NCBI GenBank assembly: GCA_004369085.1
Contig: ML210366.1
Span: 1-46,286, forward strand
Source: Coprinopsis marcescibilis
Lineage: Eukaryota; Basidiomycota; Agaricomycetes; Agaricales; Psathyrellaceae
DNA: 46,286 nt
Direction: 5' to 3'
A model generated the notes under the pieces. It searched no databases, was not told the origin of the DNA, and saw only the letters and a program-made list of their open reading frames with translations. Both the position numbers and the translations under genes were made by a program. Below are positions 21,414-32,346 of this stretch, in pieces. Numbering within the stretch: the first letter of the stretch is position 1; every line of letters starts with the position of its first letter.

Positions 21414-22977
21414 ATGTCAAGCTTAGCAGGTGCCTTGGGCGATGAGATGGACTCCTCCGGCCATTCATCCAAAAGGGACCCCCACATGGATGCAAGTTCG
21501 GATGACGACGAGGAAATGGACGACCTTTTCGGCAACGACGATGATGTGGAAGACTATGGCGTAGAGAGGTGCGAGCACATTTCACGTATTGATTCAGGCG
21601 TTCCAACGGACCTAGGAAATCCCCTTCTCCAACAGCTTCAGGAGCAGACTCGGAGCGGTTGCCTACCCCAGAGCGGGAAAGACGGCAGGCATTAGAATAT
21701 GAAGAAGACGACGTTGCACCGGAAATGGCTGTGAATGAGCAACAGGAGGCTGAAGTCTCCTTCCCCAATATTCCGGTCCCGCGAAGTACCTCGGGTGAAG
21801 TGAGTTATCGAACTTGTTCGCCTGTGTGCCTCAAAGTTTACATTGGTGGTGTAGAAATGGGTCATCAGGACACCCAACTACGTGCAAATTGACTCCAAAC
21901 CATATCACCCCGATACCTACTTGGGTCCTGAGAATGAAGAGGACTTTTCGGTAACCGATGTCAAGCAGAGGAGTATGTCCATCAAGTTGAAGGTTGAAAA
22001 TACAATACGCTGGAGGTGGACCAAAGGCGAGAATGGCCAAGAAGTTCGTTATTCATGCATGTTTGTATCTCAAACACTAATCAACCTTTCATCAGCGACA
22101 ACAATCCAATAGTCGGGTCATCCGTTGGTCCGATGGGTCGTTGGGTTTGCTCCTTGGCAAAGAAATATTCGACATTTCGCAGTCAGTAGACACATCAGCG
22201 GCTGCTCCTCGTCAACTTGGTGCATCCCAATCTGCATCCCAATCTGCATCCCAATCCCAACCCCAACCCCAACCTACACAGGGGAAGAACGAGGGCTTGA
22301 CATACCTCGTCGCTCAGCACAAGCGTTCACAAGTTCTGCAAGCAGAAGCTGTAATCGCTGGAAACATGACTTTACGACCCACTAGTATGCAGTCCGAGAC
22401 GCATCGCATGCTGGTTCGCTCGGTTGGTCAAAAGCACAACAAAGTTGCGAGGCTCAAGATGGTCTCGGCACCAACAGTTGACCCAGAACGCGAAAAGGCA
22501 GAACTTGCGAAACAGAGTCAAAAGAAAGCTCCGAGGAGACGCAGCGAGTATGACGAATTCACTGGGCCAAAGAGGCGGAAGTCCTGGCGGCGTACCACCG
22601 ATACAGGCGACATGTACACCGACGATGAGGACGATGTATCTCATTCGGAAGATAATGCTTCACCAAGAAGGGCCAAGCGCAAGGCTGACGACGATGACCG
22701 GGGTGGATACCAGATCGATGACTTCCTCGCTGCAGATTCCGACGAAGAAGCCTACTCCTCCAAGAAAAAACGCCGATCTGGGCGTGGCGCCGAAGAGGAA
22801 GACCCCCTTGACAAACTTGATGCACAGATTGAGGCTCAATCACGACGCCGAGGTGGCGGTGACAGTGACGAGGATAAAGCAATGGATGTAGAGAGCGAAG
22901 ATGAAGGTGGTTCTGTCAGACGAACCGGAGGTGGTAGTCGCAGGAGAGCGATCAATTACGACGACGATGAAGAGTAG
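21414..22977 (+). CDS. LEO1: Paf1 complex subunit Leo1
   Basis: Four exons (21414-21568, 21616-21799, 21855-22043, 22096-22977) encode 469 residues. The N-terminus is acidic (DASSDDDEEMDDLFGNDDD). The Leo1 domain follows: SFPNIPVP, WVIRTPNYVQIDSKPYHPD, SIKLKVENTIRWRW, RVIRWSDGSLGLLLG, then GLTYLVAQHKRSQVLQAE and LRPTSMQSETHRMLVRSVGQ. The C-terminus is a charged Lys/Arg and Asp/Glu tail. Leo1 binds Paf1 and works with RNA polymerase II in elongation and histone modification. The first intron could be read as 29 nt (acceptor at 21597) or 47 nt (acceptor at 21615); both keep frame, and 47 nt is used as it matches normal intron size. Confidence 0.95.
22221..22274 (+). repeat. Coding microsatellite-like repeat in LEO1
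   Basis: Three exact 12 nt units TGCATCCCAATC at 22221-22256 are followed by a degenerate CCAACC run. They encode repeated Ala-Ser-Gln-Ser and then Gln-Pro steps within a low-complexity loop between two conserved segments of the Leo1 domain, so copy number probably varies without loss of fold. Confidence 0.85.
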
Positions 22978-23047
22978 ATTCAGTTCATCTGACATTCTAA
23001 TACAAAATAGCGTTTGTGGATATCCGATATCAAACATTACATGCAGT

Positions 23048-25241
23048 TCATATCCGCAGTGCACCGAATTTATCCTTTAGCACCCCAGTGTCGTCCAGTT
23101 CGGCGATTGGCTTAATCGCATCAACAACAGTTTTGCTCTCTGTGTTGTTCTTCAAAAGGTTGTGTAGAGTAAAAATGGCATGCTCTCTCAAGACTTAGAT
23201 GTATCGAATTTAGCGTTGAATCATACCCACGAGGGAGTGTTTCACTTACAAGGGTTGCGCTCGTCTATCACACAAAGATTCATTACAACAGGAAGGCCAT
23301 TAGCTTCCCGCGTCCTATCTTGAATGGCACGGGATTCGTGTGCCAAAACCCCGAGTAACCGCACAAGATCTCGTTTCACGTAGGAAAAGCCGCTGCCATC
23401 CGTAGTCGAAGGGGGGTCGTGAGGTGGGCTGTTCGGCCTCGCGGGGACTGGCTTGCCATGCTGAATTCTGGGCAAAAATATATCAAGCAATCTAAGTGTT
23501 TCTGATATATCCATTCAACAATTAGATAACCAAAAGGGACAGCCAAGCGGAAATGAGTTGTGAACTCACCGATTAGATTCTCGATAAGACCTTGTCCAGA
23601 ATAGCGAACATCAATGAAGAACTCCTTCATGTTTGATATGTTCCCAACTGCTCCGTCTTCAAACTGTCGGCCTTTGTATTCTTCGGCTTCCAATGCGATC
23701 GTTGTGACGCACTGAGTCACCAACACGAGAGCTTCACAAACCTTGGGAAGCATTACGTCGAGCTCTGACAGCGGCTCCGTGTTGGCATCCTCGGGTTTCG
23801 AACTTTGTGAGCTTGGGCTCTCTGCGGGGCGGCCTGTGAGCGATCGCTGCATAGCCTTTTGCGCATAATTGGACAAGGTGAAGAATCGTTTAGCCAGGAA
23901 GGGTCCCAGGGCGACATGAGTCTGCAATATCTCTCCTTCGGGGGAGGTGGATATGTCAAGCTGTATTGACTGTAGATAGGAATCTACCAATTTTAGAAGC
24001 GTTGTCTGGTGCGGAGTAATAATCTCATCTGGCCTGCAAAGTTCCGTCAAGAGGAACAATAGCCGCGTGAAAAAATTGGAGCTTACATGTTGAACTTCTT
24101 GTAGAGATCTGGTACCGTTCCCTCCTCGATTAGGCGCGTGAAAATGGCGTATCTGTGTTCAACACCATGAGAGACGAATGACTTTTGACAAGCTGAAGAG
24201 CATTTACCCGACGTTAAAGGCTTTACCACCTTCTGTCTCTTCCTCAGCTTCGTACAGACGAAGCATGTCATCCAGAAGTGTCACACAGACTCGCGCCCCA
24301 ATGGTGGTTTTGGCAAGCATCTTTCTGCATAGGCGTCAACTTTGCACGCGAATCCCTTTACAGCAGTGACTTACGTTCTTTTCCGACTACCATGGATGCA
24401 GTTGAGCATGAAAATAAGTGTTGTAAGGAGGATCCCATCGTTGGGGGATCCCAGTAGACGGCTGTGGATTTCCTGATTAGCTTACATATGGCCTCGGAAA
24501 CACTTGATTCGGCGGCGTACATGAGGATTACCTGGTCTTCTGGTAGATTCATGTATGTTTCCCATAACGCTGAGACCAAGGTTTGATTGGAGGTTACAAT
24601 ATTCGATAGGGCTTGGGTAAGGACTCGCGCAGTAGCAATTGCTATGAAACATTAATAGTCCCGTTCGCAATCAAAGAATGGGCGGACATACATTCTGGGT
24701 CTTCCATAGCCGACCAAGAAGTGTAATAGTGCAACAGACGTCGAATCTCGGGTTCGTTTTCGCTAAATCAGAGAATCAGTACCCAGTGGGCATGCTCCTA
24801 TCTATCTGAGAGTACTCACTACGCCCGGGATTGATTATCCGGAACGCCAGCGACAACATTTCTTGTGAACTTTGCGAGCGCCACACAGAAAGTACGCAGA
24901 TGGTGGTTGTTCGACGATGCTTCCTCCGCCTCAGAGTCGTCATTGTCCCAGAATGTCAGCTGCGAGCGAGCTAATTCCCTCCAGAGCTTTCGCAGCTCGG
25001 GCCACAACGCTAGATCAGCACCAGTGGCAGACCTTGATCATCGAATCAGCGCACAAACCTTCTACAGTGTAAAAAAAACCCCGCACCTCACAGGTTCTCC
25101 CTCAGTCAATTCTTGCGCGGTTGAGTTCAGGACCTTGGCGATTGCCTTGACCTTCTCCTTATCCTTGACGTCAAAATCTGAGCAGGCGCGTCGTATCTGG
25201 GACGCAATCGTGCGGTTTGAGGGGGAAGTTGATTCGGCCAT
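23048..25241 (-). CDS. CTR86: Ataxin-10 homologue (yeast Ctr86-like)
   Basis: Ten exons (25087-25241, 24823-25032, 24692-24762, 24532-24641, 24375-24472, 24208-24324, 24087-24152, 23570-24033, 23250-23501, 23048-23193) encode 562 residues with all GT-AG joints in frame. Helical armadillo-like sequence throughout (for example EIHSRLLGSPNDGILLTTLI). The diagnostic ataxin-10 domain is C-terminal: SYVKRDLVRLLGVLAHESRA, NGLPVVMNLCVIDERNPFLR, HAIFTLHNLLKNNTES. The domain is conserved from yeast to human and is linked to cytokinesis and cell survival; the precise fungal role is not settled. One exon (24375-24472) is read in a different frame from an overlapping longer open frame; the spliced reading is preferred because it restores repeat-like helices. 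Its stop is 70 bp from the LEO1 stop. Confidence 0.9.
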
Positions 25242-25507
25242 GATGAACAGAGTATGGGTCTGGTGTCGAAGCACGATGAGTGTGAAACTTGCAAGAACTG
25301 TGATCCACACTTTTCATAAAGCAAGTCAAGGTTGACACAAGACGCAATGGCCGTTTTATCTGCCGATGTGAATACGTTAATTACAATTCGTGTCCAGCGG
25401 AGCGGATGCCCATCAGAGTCGAGCGCGTTATTGGCAGTGCATCGTGACGGTTGCGGGCAGCTGCGCGTTGCAGACCCTTACCACGTCCCCTCTTGCTCTC
25501 GTCCATC

Positions 25508-26270
25508 ATGACGTCGATATCAACCGCACTTGAACTCAACGTTTCGCTTGAACAGCATTTGTTACAGCGTCTTAGAAGCGTACAAGCGCTGTTACCGGCA
25601 AAACTGGCGACAGAAACGGCCACTTACGTTGTTGAAGAAAGCAAACCAAATATTCCACATCGACTTCTGCGCGAAATTTCTCAATGGTCTCGTTCAGAGG
25701 CTGGAGCCAAAGCTCTGCGCTCTAAATCCATGGATCAAGGAGACTTCCATATGATTTCCCTTTTAGCAGGGACAACCACGTCACCAGAGAGCAAGTTGGG
25801 AGTCTATGTCCCGCCCAAAGACCCTGAGGAAGTCGCGTTCGACAGGGCTAAGGAACGGAAGGCGATCACCGCCTTAGTCAATGGGCTATTCAGTGTTTTC
25901 GGAGCAGGGTTTGCGGCGTGGTGGGGAGCTGACAAGACGGGTTGGAAAGACGAATGGGTAAGCCTTCCAAATGCCATTCATCAGCACACATCAATCTCAA
26001 ATGTTTCTATAGAAAGTATTGTTCGCATTGCTCGTCGGCTTCGTGGTGGCCAGCTCAGAGGCTCTGCTATATGTCATTTGGTCGTCAAGGAACGCTAAAT
26101 CCGATAAACTAAAAGGACGACGACTAGTTCCACCCAGCCGTGATAAGAAACTCGACGGTGACGTTGACGGCGGCATGGCTCAAGAAGAAGAGACCAATGT
26201 CATTCTGACGTCCTCCACGGATGTACCACCGGTGCAGCTACGCCAAAGAAAGGATCCAACAGCACAATAG
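25508..26270 (+). CDS. VMA12: V-ATPase assembly factor Vma12 (TMEM199 family)
   Basis: Two exons (25508-25957, 26013-26270) with a 55 bp intron encode 235 residues. The cytosolic N-terminal half includes HRLLREISQWS and the ISLLAGTTTSPESKLG stretch typical of the family, followed by PPKDPEEVAFDRAKERKAIT. Two membrane helices follow, at about 118-138 (ITALVNGLFSVFGAGFAAWW) and 152-173 (VLFALLVGFVVASSEALLYV). Vma12 is an ER membrane protein that forms a complex with Vma22 and helps assemble the V0 sector of the vacuolar proton pump. It is divergent from the ataxin-10 gene over a 266 bp spacer and ends only 25 bp from the stop of the Nudix gene, so the 3' UTRs must overlap. Confidence 0.92.
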
Positions 26271-26295
26271 ACAGCTTGCTTTCATGTGACCAAAA

Positions 26296-27232
26296 TCAGC
26301 GATACACCCCAAGCTTTCTCATCAATAGCGAAATATACCATCCCGTCAATCCCCACACTTCAATCTTTCCTTCTGCCCCAGGTCCGACTTCATCGATTCC
26401 CGGCTGGTTTGGGTCCGGAGCATCTGGTGAAACGTGTTTAGATACGAGGTCTGTTACATCTATCGACCAGTATGGCGTGTCTCCACGAAATAGGGTGGAT
26501 CGTAGCCTTGCTGGTGCGGTCAAGGCGGAAAGTGGGAGGTGGAATGTAGTCGCAACCTCGTCCTCGGATACTTGCTTCCGCAAGGCATCCATGTCAATGG
26601 AAGGCAACACTTCGTCTTCTGCAACACTTTGGGAACCTTCCGTCGCGTGGACAAATCCCTGGAAACACCTCTATATCCAAAAGCAAACATACACATCGTG
26701 AAACCACATACGACAATCGGCCATACTCGCAGATTCCCCTTCAAATTGAATTCTGGAGGCCCGAAGTTGCCCAGAAGCTCTACGCGACACGGGTCGATAC
26801 CCAGCTCTTCCTGTGTCTCCCGTAGTGCTGCAAACGGAAGCGAGGGGTCACTCTGAGCCTGTGTCAATTGCCTTGTTATAAAGAGGAGAAGGGTTCGTAC
26901 CTCATCGACGCGTCCACCTGGAAAGCTTGAGGATTAAGATTTAGTGACGTCAACTACCTAAACCAATGTGTAATTTACCTCACTTCTCCCGAGTGACTTC
27001 GAAGCTTCTTCGCCCTCAATTCGAATATAATACTTGGCTCATTGTCGACATTGCACAAAGGTACCAACACTGCAGCGTTGCCTGACTTCTGGAAGTGATT
27101 AAACGATGCGTCGATGATGTCTGCGTCAAGAAGACGCCGGATATGCCCCAAAGATTTTGGTGTAAATGGCCTTGTAAGCCATGGAAGCGCCAGAGAACTG
27201 ACTGCACGTTGTGAACATGTGGCCATAGACAT
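26296..27232 (-). CDS. Nudix hydrolase, coenzyme A diphosphatase type
   Basis: Four exons (26979-27232, 26901-26925, 26712-26858, 26296-26658) encode 262 residues. The Nudix box is spread over exons 2 and 3: FPGGRVDE, then ALRETQEELGI (REtqEELG core at 106-113). The upstream SFPGG and the spacing match the CoA pyrophosphatase group (Pcd1, NUDT7/8), which hydrolyse CoA esters to phosphopantetheine and ADP. No peroxisomal SKL ends the protein (it ends LGVYR), and the N-terminus MSMATCSQRAVSSLALPW is mitochondrial-like. Start at 27232 was chosen for that reason; an in-frame ATG at 27376 would add 48 less protein-like residues. Exon 2 is only 25 nt and intron 2 only 42 bp. Confidence 0.87.
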
Positions 27233-27328
27233 AGTACTAAAGAGAAAGTCAAGAGCGACAGAGTGATTGGCACCATCACGGTATTTCTGGAAATGGCTGA
27301 TGGGCAGAGCTCGGCCCGGGAAAGACCG

Positions 27329-27336
27329 TGACGTCA
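27329..27336. promoter_or_regulatory. TGACGTCA (CRE/ATF-type) palindrome in divergent spacer
   Basis: An exact eight-base CRE palindrome sits between the Nudix gene and ETP1, 79 bp upstream of the ETP1 ATG and 97 bp upstream of the proposed Nudix ATG. This site is bound by fungal ATF/CREB bZIP factors. Whether it is used is not shown. Confidence 0.4.
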
Positions 27337-27414
27337 GAAATTGTTCGGCTGGTTGCTCGTCCGAGATGGCAGTCATTCTGACTTGCTCACAACTTCAATG
27401 GTCGTCTCATAATT

Positions 27415-29474
27415 ATGCGTGGTTATCATATTCGTCTCGTCATAAATCACGACAAGGATCAGCATTCCAGTCAAACATTTCTGCCCGCTTCCCTATTCCA
27501 ACATCTGCCTGACCATTCGCATCAGAAAACTCGAGAGCGCAACGAATCCCATATCAAGGAGTCGAAAGACTACAGACTCGGATTAATTGCTGTTGACTGG
27601 ATGGACTTTGAACAGACAGCATCAACTTCAAGTCTTCCGGGGAGTAGCCCACGGTCAACGCGAGGTGAGTGTTTGCAGCAGGTTCTGGTAGGTGAGTAGT
27701 GCTCATGGAGTATGTCGTTAGGTCCGGCAGAAGGAGCATTCATACCTTCAACTCGCCACAAGTCTGGATCCACAAACCTCCCAGAGGGGGTCGTACACAT
27801 ATTTCGAGAGACAGAGAGTAAGCCATCTCTGGAAGAACTCGAAGCAAAGACACAGTCATTACGCCTGCAGGCGGGGGAGACCACAAGTGAGGGTTCGGAT
27901 GGCGTCCTCTTAGCCGTACTTGCTGTGCCATCCTACATGACACCCTCGGACTTTCTTGCCTTTGTATCTCCCGTTGCAGATGACCTAGCTCACCTGCGGA
28001 TCATCAGGTACGTCCACCGCTTCGTTATCCAGTGCGTGCATCTCACACATTTGTGTCCGCAGGGATTTCGCCCCCAATAGATCCATCGCCATCCTCAAAT
28101 TCCTCAGCCCAGCTGTAGCATCCGAATTCTCTTCGGAGTACAATGGCAAACTGTTCAATTCTATGGAAGTACGTGCGTTACCCATGTATCCTGAGACCCC
28201 GATTTACATTCCTAAATTGTCAAGCCTGAAATCTGCCATGTCGTTCACGTCCTCTCTGTTGTAATTGATGTGGAGGATCCCATATCCCAAGCAGTCTTGC
28301 ACACAAACCCAGCAAACTCTCAAGAACTTCCGACATGTCCAGTCTGTCTAGAGCGCATGGACGCAGCTGTTACAGGCCTCATCACCGTGCCCTGCTCCCA
28401 CACCTTTCATTGCATGTGCCTTAGTAAATGGGGGGACAGTCGGTGCGTGGAGCGTTTCTGTCTCCGAATTAACCCTAATGGTTCTCTAGGTGCCCTGTAT
28501 GTCGGTATTCACAAACTCTGATAGCGTCACATCCAACACCCTCCCACAACCGTTCGAGGTCAATACCATTTGCAACGCCTGCGAACGCACAAATGTCCCG
28601 GTGCTCGACCTGTTCGTCCACAACAAATCTTTGGATTTGCCTCATTTGCGGCAACATTGGTTGTGGGAGATATGGACAAGCACATGCCCACGCTCACTAC
28701 CAAGCCACAACCCATTTATATGCTTTGGAACTCGAAACACAGCGCGTATGGGACTATGCCGGGGACGGCTACGTACATAGGCTCATACAAAACAAGACCG
28801 ATGGAAAGCTAGTCGAGCTTCCGAGCGCGGCCTCATCAATGGCCACCACGTCTCGAGATCACGGCCTCGGACCCAGTCAAGCCGACGCACTGAGCGCGGA
28901 GAAGATCGAAGCGATTGGTATTGAATACTCGTACCTCCTAACCTCTCAACTAGACTCGCAGCGGGAGTACTACGAAGGCCAGGGATCGGAACTGCAAGTC
29001 AAAATCTCTGAGTTGAGCGGTCAGCTATCAAGGCTAACCTCGGACCTTGAAGCGGAGCGCGCTCGGGCGAGGGAAGAAGACGTTCGGAGACGGGAAGAAA
29101 TGGAAGAGCGGTTAGTGCAGGCTGTGAAGGAGAAGGGCAAAGCCGAACAGCGTGCGGAGAAAGCGACCGAGCTCGCGCGGAAGTTTGAGAAGGAGTTGAG
29201 GGAGGAAAAGGCGGTTAGTGAGGGTTTGATGAAAAATTTGGTGGCTATGAAGAAACGGGTGGACAATTTCGACCGGGATAAGGAGATTCATACCAGGGAG
29301 GTGAAGGAGTTGGAAGATCAGGTTCGGGATGTCATGTTCTTTTTGGAAGCGAGGACAAAGATAGAACAAGGAGAGGGTGTGGAGGGAGAGGCTGCCGGTG
29401 GCTCGCTTGAAGTGTCAATGCCACCTGAACCACATGCAACAGCGAAGAAGAAGAAGCACAAGAAGGGGCGATAA
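27415..29474 (+). CDS. ETP1: BRAP2/Etp1 RING and ZnF-UBP ubiquitin ligase
   Basis: Five exons (27415-27664, 27722-28007, 28063-28168, 28225-28442, 28490-29474) encode 614 residues. Order of domains: BRAP2 N-terminal domain (VLLAVLAVPSYMTPSDFLAF, then RSIAILKFLSPAVASEF), RING-H2 at about 252-292 (CPVC, PCSHTFHCMCLSKW, CPVC), ZnF-UBP from about 322 (CSTC, LWICLICGNIGCGRYGQAHA, HAHYQATTH), then a long coiled coil to about 585 and a Lys-rich C-terminus. The yeast protein acts in ethanol tolerance and the human protein restrains Ras-MAPK signalling. The initial ATG starts directly with the expected GYHIRLVI strand. Confidence 0.95.
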
Positions 29475-29706
29475 ACATTGGTGTTGCTATCCAATGAAAA
29501 GTATATTGCACCTTAACCTTAACTGTAGATTATATGTACACCTAAGGCCCTTACTGTACTGTAAACTGACCGCCTAGCGTGAATCGGTTGAGGATGAAGC
29601 GAGAGTATGGTGCCAGAAAGGCTCCTGGAGACGCCTTGCCCAGATCAACCCCTATTCCAATCGAGCGTTTCCACCTTTTGAGGAAAGGGATCATGACTCA
29701 TGAGCG

Positions 29707-30107
29707 CTATGTAGAACGCTCAAGAATATTGAGCTTACCACGTGGAGGCCTTGCCTGTCTGTACCTATCCAACATGCGCAAAACAGGTGAAAGGCAGTTG
29801 TACTCAAACAACCAAGGCATGCGATGGTCCGAGTGTCTCTCTATGATTCCTAACCAGTATATCCTATACGAGATGGATGCATTTGAGTCAAAGTATGTCC
29901 ATTGAGCTGCGTTACTCACGCCAGGAACAGCAATACGCCGGACAGCCAGTCTATCGTTGTAGGCTCGGTTGAGTATCCCTGGTGAGCTAACCACGCCTTG
30001 GAGAACCCAAAAGCACAAGTCGATACGAACACGAAGAGGTGGTACAGCGTCAGCTTGACCTGACCTTCCGGTCCATTCCCGTTCTGCAGCTGGGGATGCC
30101 AGTCCAT
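29707..30107 (-). CDS. Small two-helix membrane protein, unknown function
   Basis: Two exons (29920-30107 and 29707-29863) joined over a 56 bp intron encode 114 residues. Two hydrophobic segments, at about residues 20-41 (LTLYHLFVFVSTCAFGFSKA) and 52-71 (IDWLSGVLLFLAIYWLGII), flank a short loop; MPWLFEYN follows. I do not recognise a named family, though short two-helix proteins of this style occur in agaricomycetes. A GT-AG intron at 29675-29764 could replace the last 22 residues with 40 others and move the stop to 29551, giving 136 residues; both ends keep frame and I cannot choose firmly. The start ATG at 30107 is the only ATG upstream of the first helix. Confidence 0.6.
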
Positions 30108-30542
30108 TGTCTTCACAGCATAGAACTGGGGGTTAATCGAAGTTGGTGTAAGAAAGGAAAAATGAAACACCTGTGGGTCAGGATCATCCGCAATGCTGTG
30201 AGCTCGGGATTAAATGAGAAGAAAACGAGTAAAACTCAACAGCAGTATGCCACGAGCTGTGCGAATGGTCTGCGGGCGGAGTCCCTGAAGGCTGTGCCAC
30301 TAACCATGGCGCTTATTCAAGGAGTGGCTTTTTTTAGAACTTCACCCGCTTAGTTTGGCACCCGACAGCATTTGGGGCATAAGCGCTGTAAAACAAATAA
30401 CAAGGAACGATATAATTTAGAGAGGAACACTACATGCAACCATCGATACAGTGAATGGAAATAAATACATTGGAGGGAATACATGTACGACATCCAAAAC
30501 AAAACAAAGACCTGGAAGAAATTAGTCCGAGATGAAAACAAG
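30108..30542. other. Intergenic spacer
   Basis: Upstream of the small membrane-protein gene and downstream of the deacetylase gene, both on the minus strand. No gene or repeat seen. Confidence 0.45.
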
Positions 30543-31950
30543 TCAACAGTGCCAGGAAGACTATAGCAGAGGCCTGTAAGTTGTATATTCGAGCAAAAAA
30601 ATATTCCTTACGTCTCGGGTTGCAGGCGCCTTTCTAGATTGATATGGAGATTTACCGAGGCATTCCGCGACGGTCACCAATCTATACCCCGATTTCTGTA
30701 GAAGGTAAATTGCATGGGGAAGTACTTCATTGCTGCGGGCCAAGCCAGCTCAGAAGGGCCTGATTAACGGTCGACTACCTTCACTCACACGCTTGAAGCT
30801 AGATACGAGGAATTCGCGTCGGAGAATGTCATTTACAGTGCAGAAATGCACATACCATATACTTCGTGATTGAGAGTGAGCACATTCGAAGGACGGCGTT
30901 GAGAAAGCTGCGTATAACGGGCCTTCTGCCCGGAAACGCTGATTCCAACGGAATCGCCGGAACTGTAAAAGTATATCAGGGGTTGCGAGGGTTTCAGGCG
31001 GTGTAGGGCAACATACTCGAAGTCCCAGAGAACAATGCTTTGGCCACGCGAAGCCGAGACCTCTCTTACCAGATCATTATGATTCCCATAGGCTGACAAC
31101 GATACAACGTCAGATCTGCTAAAAAAAATGGCGATGCTAGACTCACGAGGTCGCATGAATGCTGGTAGTGCTCCGGTAATGCGTTGAATGGCTTCTAGAA
31201 TATTTCCAAAGGCTGTTAACCATTGATCCTTTCAGGGAGAGGAGTGGGAGGGGCGTACGATCAACGCGTCTCATGTCTTCATTGACTGCAAGCAGCAAAA
31301 GGCTTAGCCATTTCTAGCCAATAATGTGGGATCCACATACTGTCATTCCTCGACAAGGTTGTCAAATCTCGATGAGCCCAGGTGTGTGATGCGACTTGAT
31401 GGCCACTTTCGAATACGTGTTTTACGCGATTTGCGCCTTCGTTGCTGTAAATGCATCCGTCTGGGAAACATTAGACCTCAATTATGTACTTTATTCCTGA
31501 AGGTTGAGGTATCGCCTTGAGGAAAACGTACAATTATCGCCATCTAGGATTCCGCGTAAGCCGGAGAGATACACACAAATTTCACTGCCACGAATTTAGA
31601 CGTACTGAAAAAAAATGTGGCGGATGCGTTCACAGCCCTCAGCTTTCTTGTGATTTCGTAACTGGCGAGGTTGTGTTTGAGCAGGACAACGCTAGGAAGA
31701 GGGTAAACAGGGCATACATGTACTGATGAGGACCATCATCCTGTCATTAAGTATAGCAGAGCGATTAGCACGAGTGACTAGCCGTCGGAAAATAGGAAAG
31801 ACTTGCAAAGGTCAAAGCTGCAGTGTTTGGGACTGAGCAGTGGGTTATAACATTGGCCCGCTGTTGTCGCGATTTCACTGGCGAGGATGCGGGGAGGGCA
31901 GCAGTAGACAACGCCAGGGCGAGGAGATAGAAGGCAAGCGAGAATATCAT
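30543..31950 (-). CDS. Secreted CE4 polysaccharide (chitin) deacetylase
   Basis: Twelve exons encode 253 residues: 31807-31950, 31718-31740, 31606-31661, 31532-31543, 31341-31460, 31259-31285, 31147-31194, 31017-31092, 30856-30962, 30789-30798, 30612-30732, 30543-30560. Signal peptide MIFSLAFYLLALALSTAALP. CE4 motifs are complete: TFDDGP at 47-52, SHTWAH at 103-108 (metal histidines), RPPYGNHND at 142-150, WDFDSGDS, and LTLNHE at 197-202, followed by EVLPHAIYLLQKSGYRLV. The protein ends SSWHC, a usual ending for this family. It should deacetylate chitin or related polymers in the wall or outside the cell. Intron 1 starts with GC (TTT|GCAAGT) and splits the TF|DDGP motif. Exons of 12 and 10 nt are required for an intact frame. 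Confidence 0.9.
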
Positions 31951-32346
31951 CTACGTTAAAGGAATGAGGATTATGAACGAACGACTAGAGCCAATTAGGC
32001 GGTGTAAAACGATAACACAAGGTGCAACTTGAAGGAAAGAAACGGTAGAAGTGAACAAGGAGCTTCGCAGCATGGAATTTAACTGTCCTGCGCTCAAGCC
32101 ACGCGCGTTCGGTCGATCACGGTCGTTACTGAACACCAGCTTCAAACTCAAGGCAATCGTTCAAGAATGAGTGAATTAATTCGCTGCTGGGCTCTCACCA
32201 AGCCGCCAGTCTTTCCCTACAAAGTCAAAGTTCCAAATGAGCGGGGAGATGACTCGACGCCCTAGAACCGAGACCGCCCCAAGTCAAGATAGGAGCGAAC
32301 AGAGAATCAAAAGAAGAATTAGATTGTTTACGTGTAACGGAGACAC
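31951..32346. other. Intergenic spacer upstream of deacetylase
   Basis: No gene recognised. It should contain the deacetylase promoter and the 3' flank of the large gene to the right, which lies on the same strand. Confidence 0.45.

Noticed and set aside
21569..21597. 29 nt intron in LEO1
   Set aside because: It keeps frame, but a 47 nt intron ending at 21615 also keeps frame and fits the normal intron size in this genome.
24473..24531. Unspliced open frame through this part of the ataxin-10 gene
   Set aside because: The spliced reading restores helical repeat sequence (EIHSRLLGSPNDG...) in a different frame and continues correctly into the next exons.
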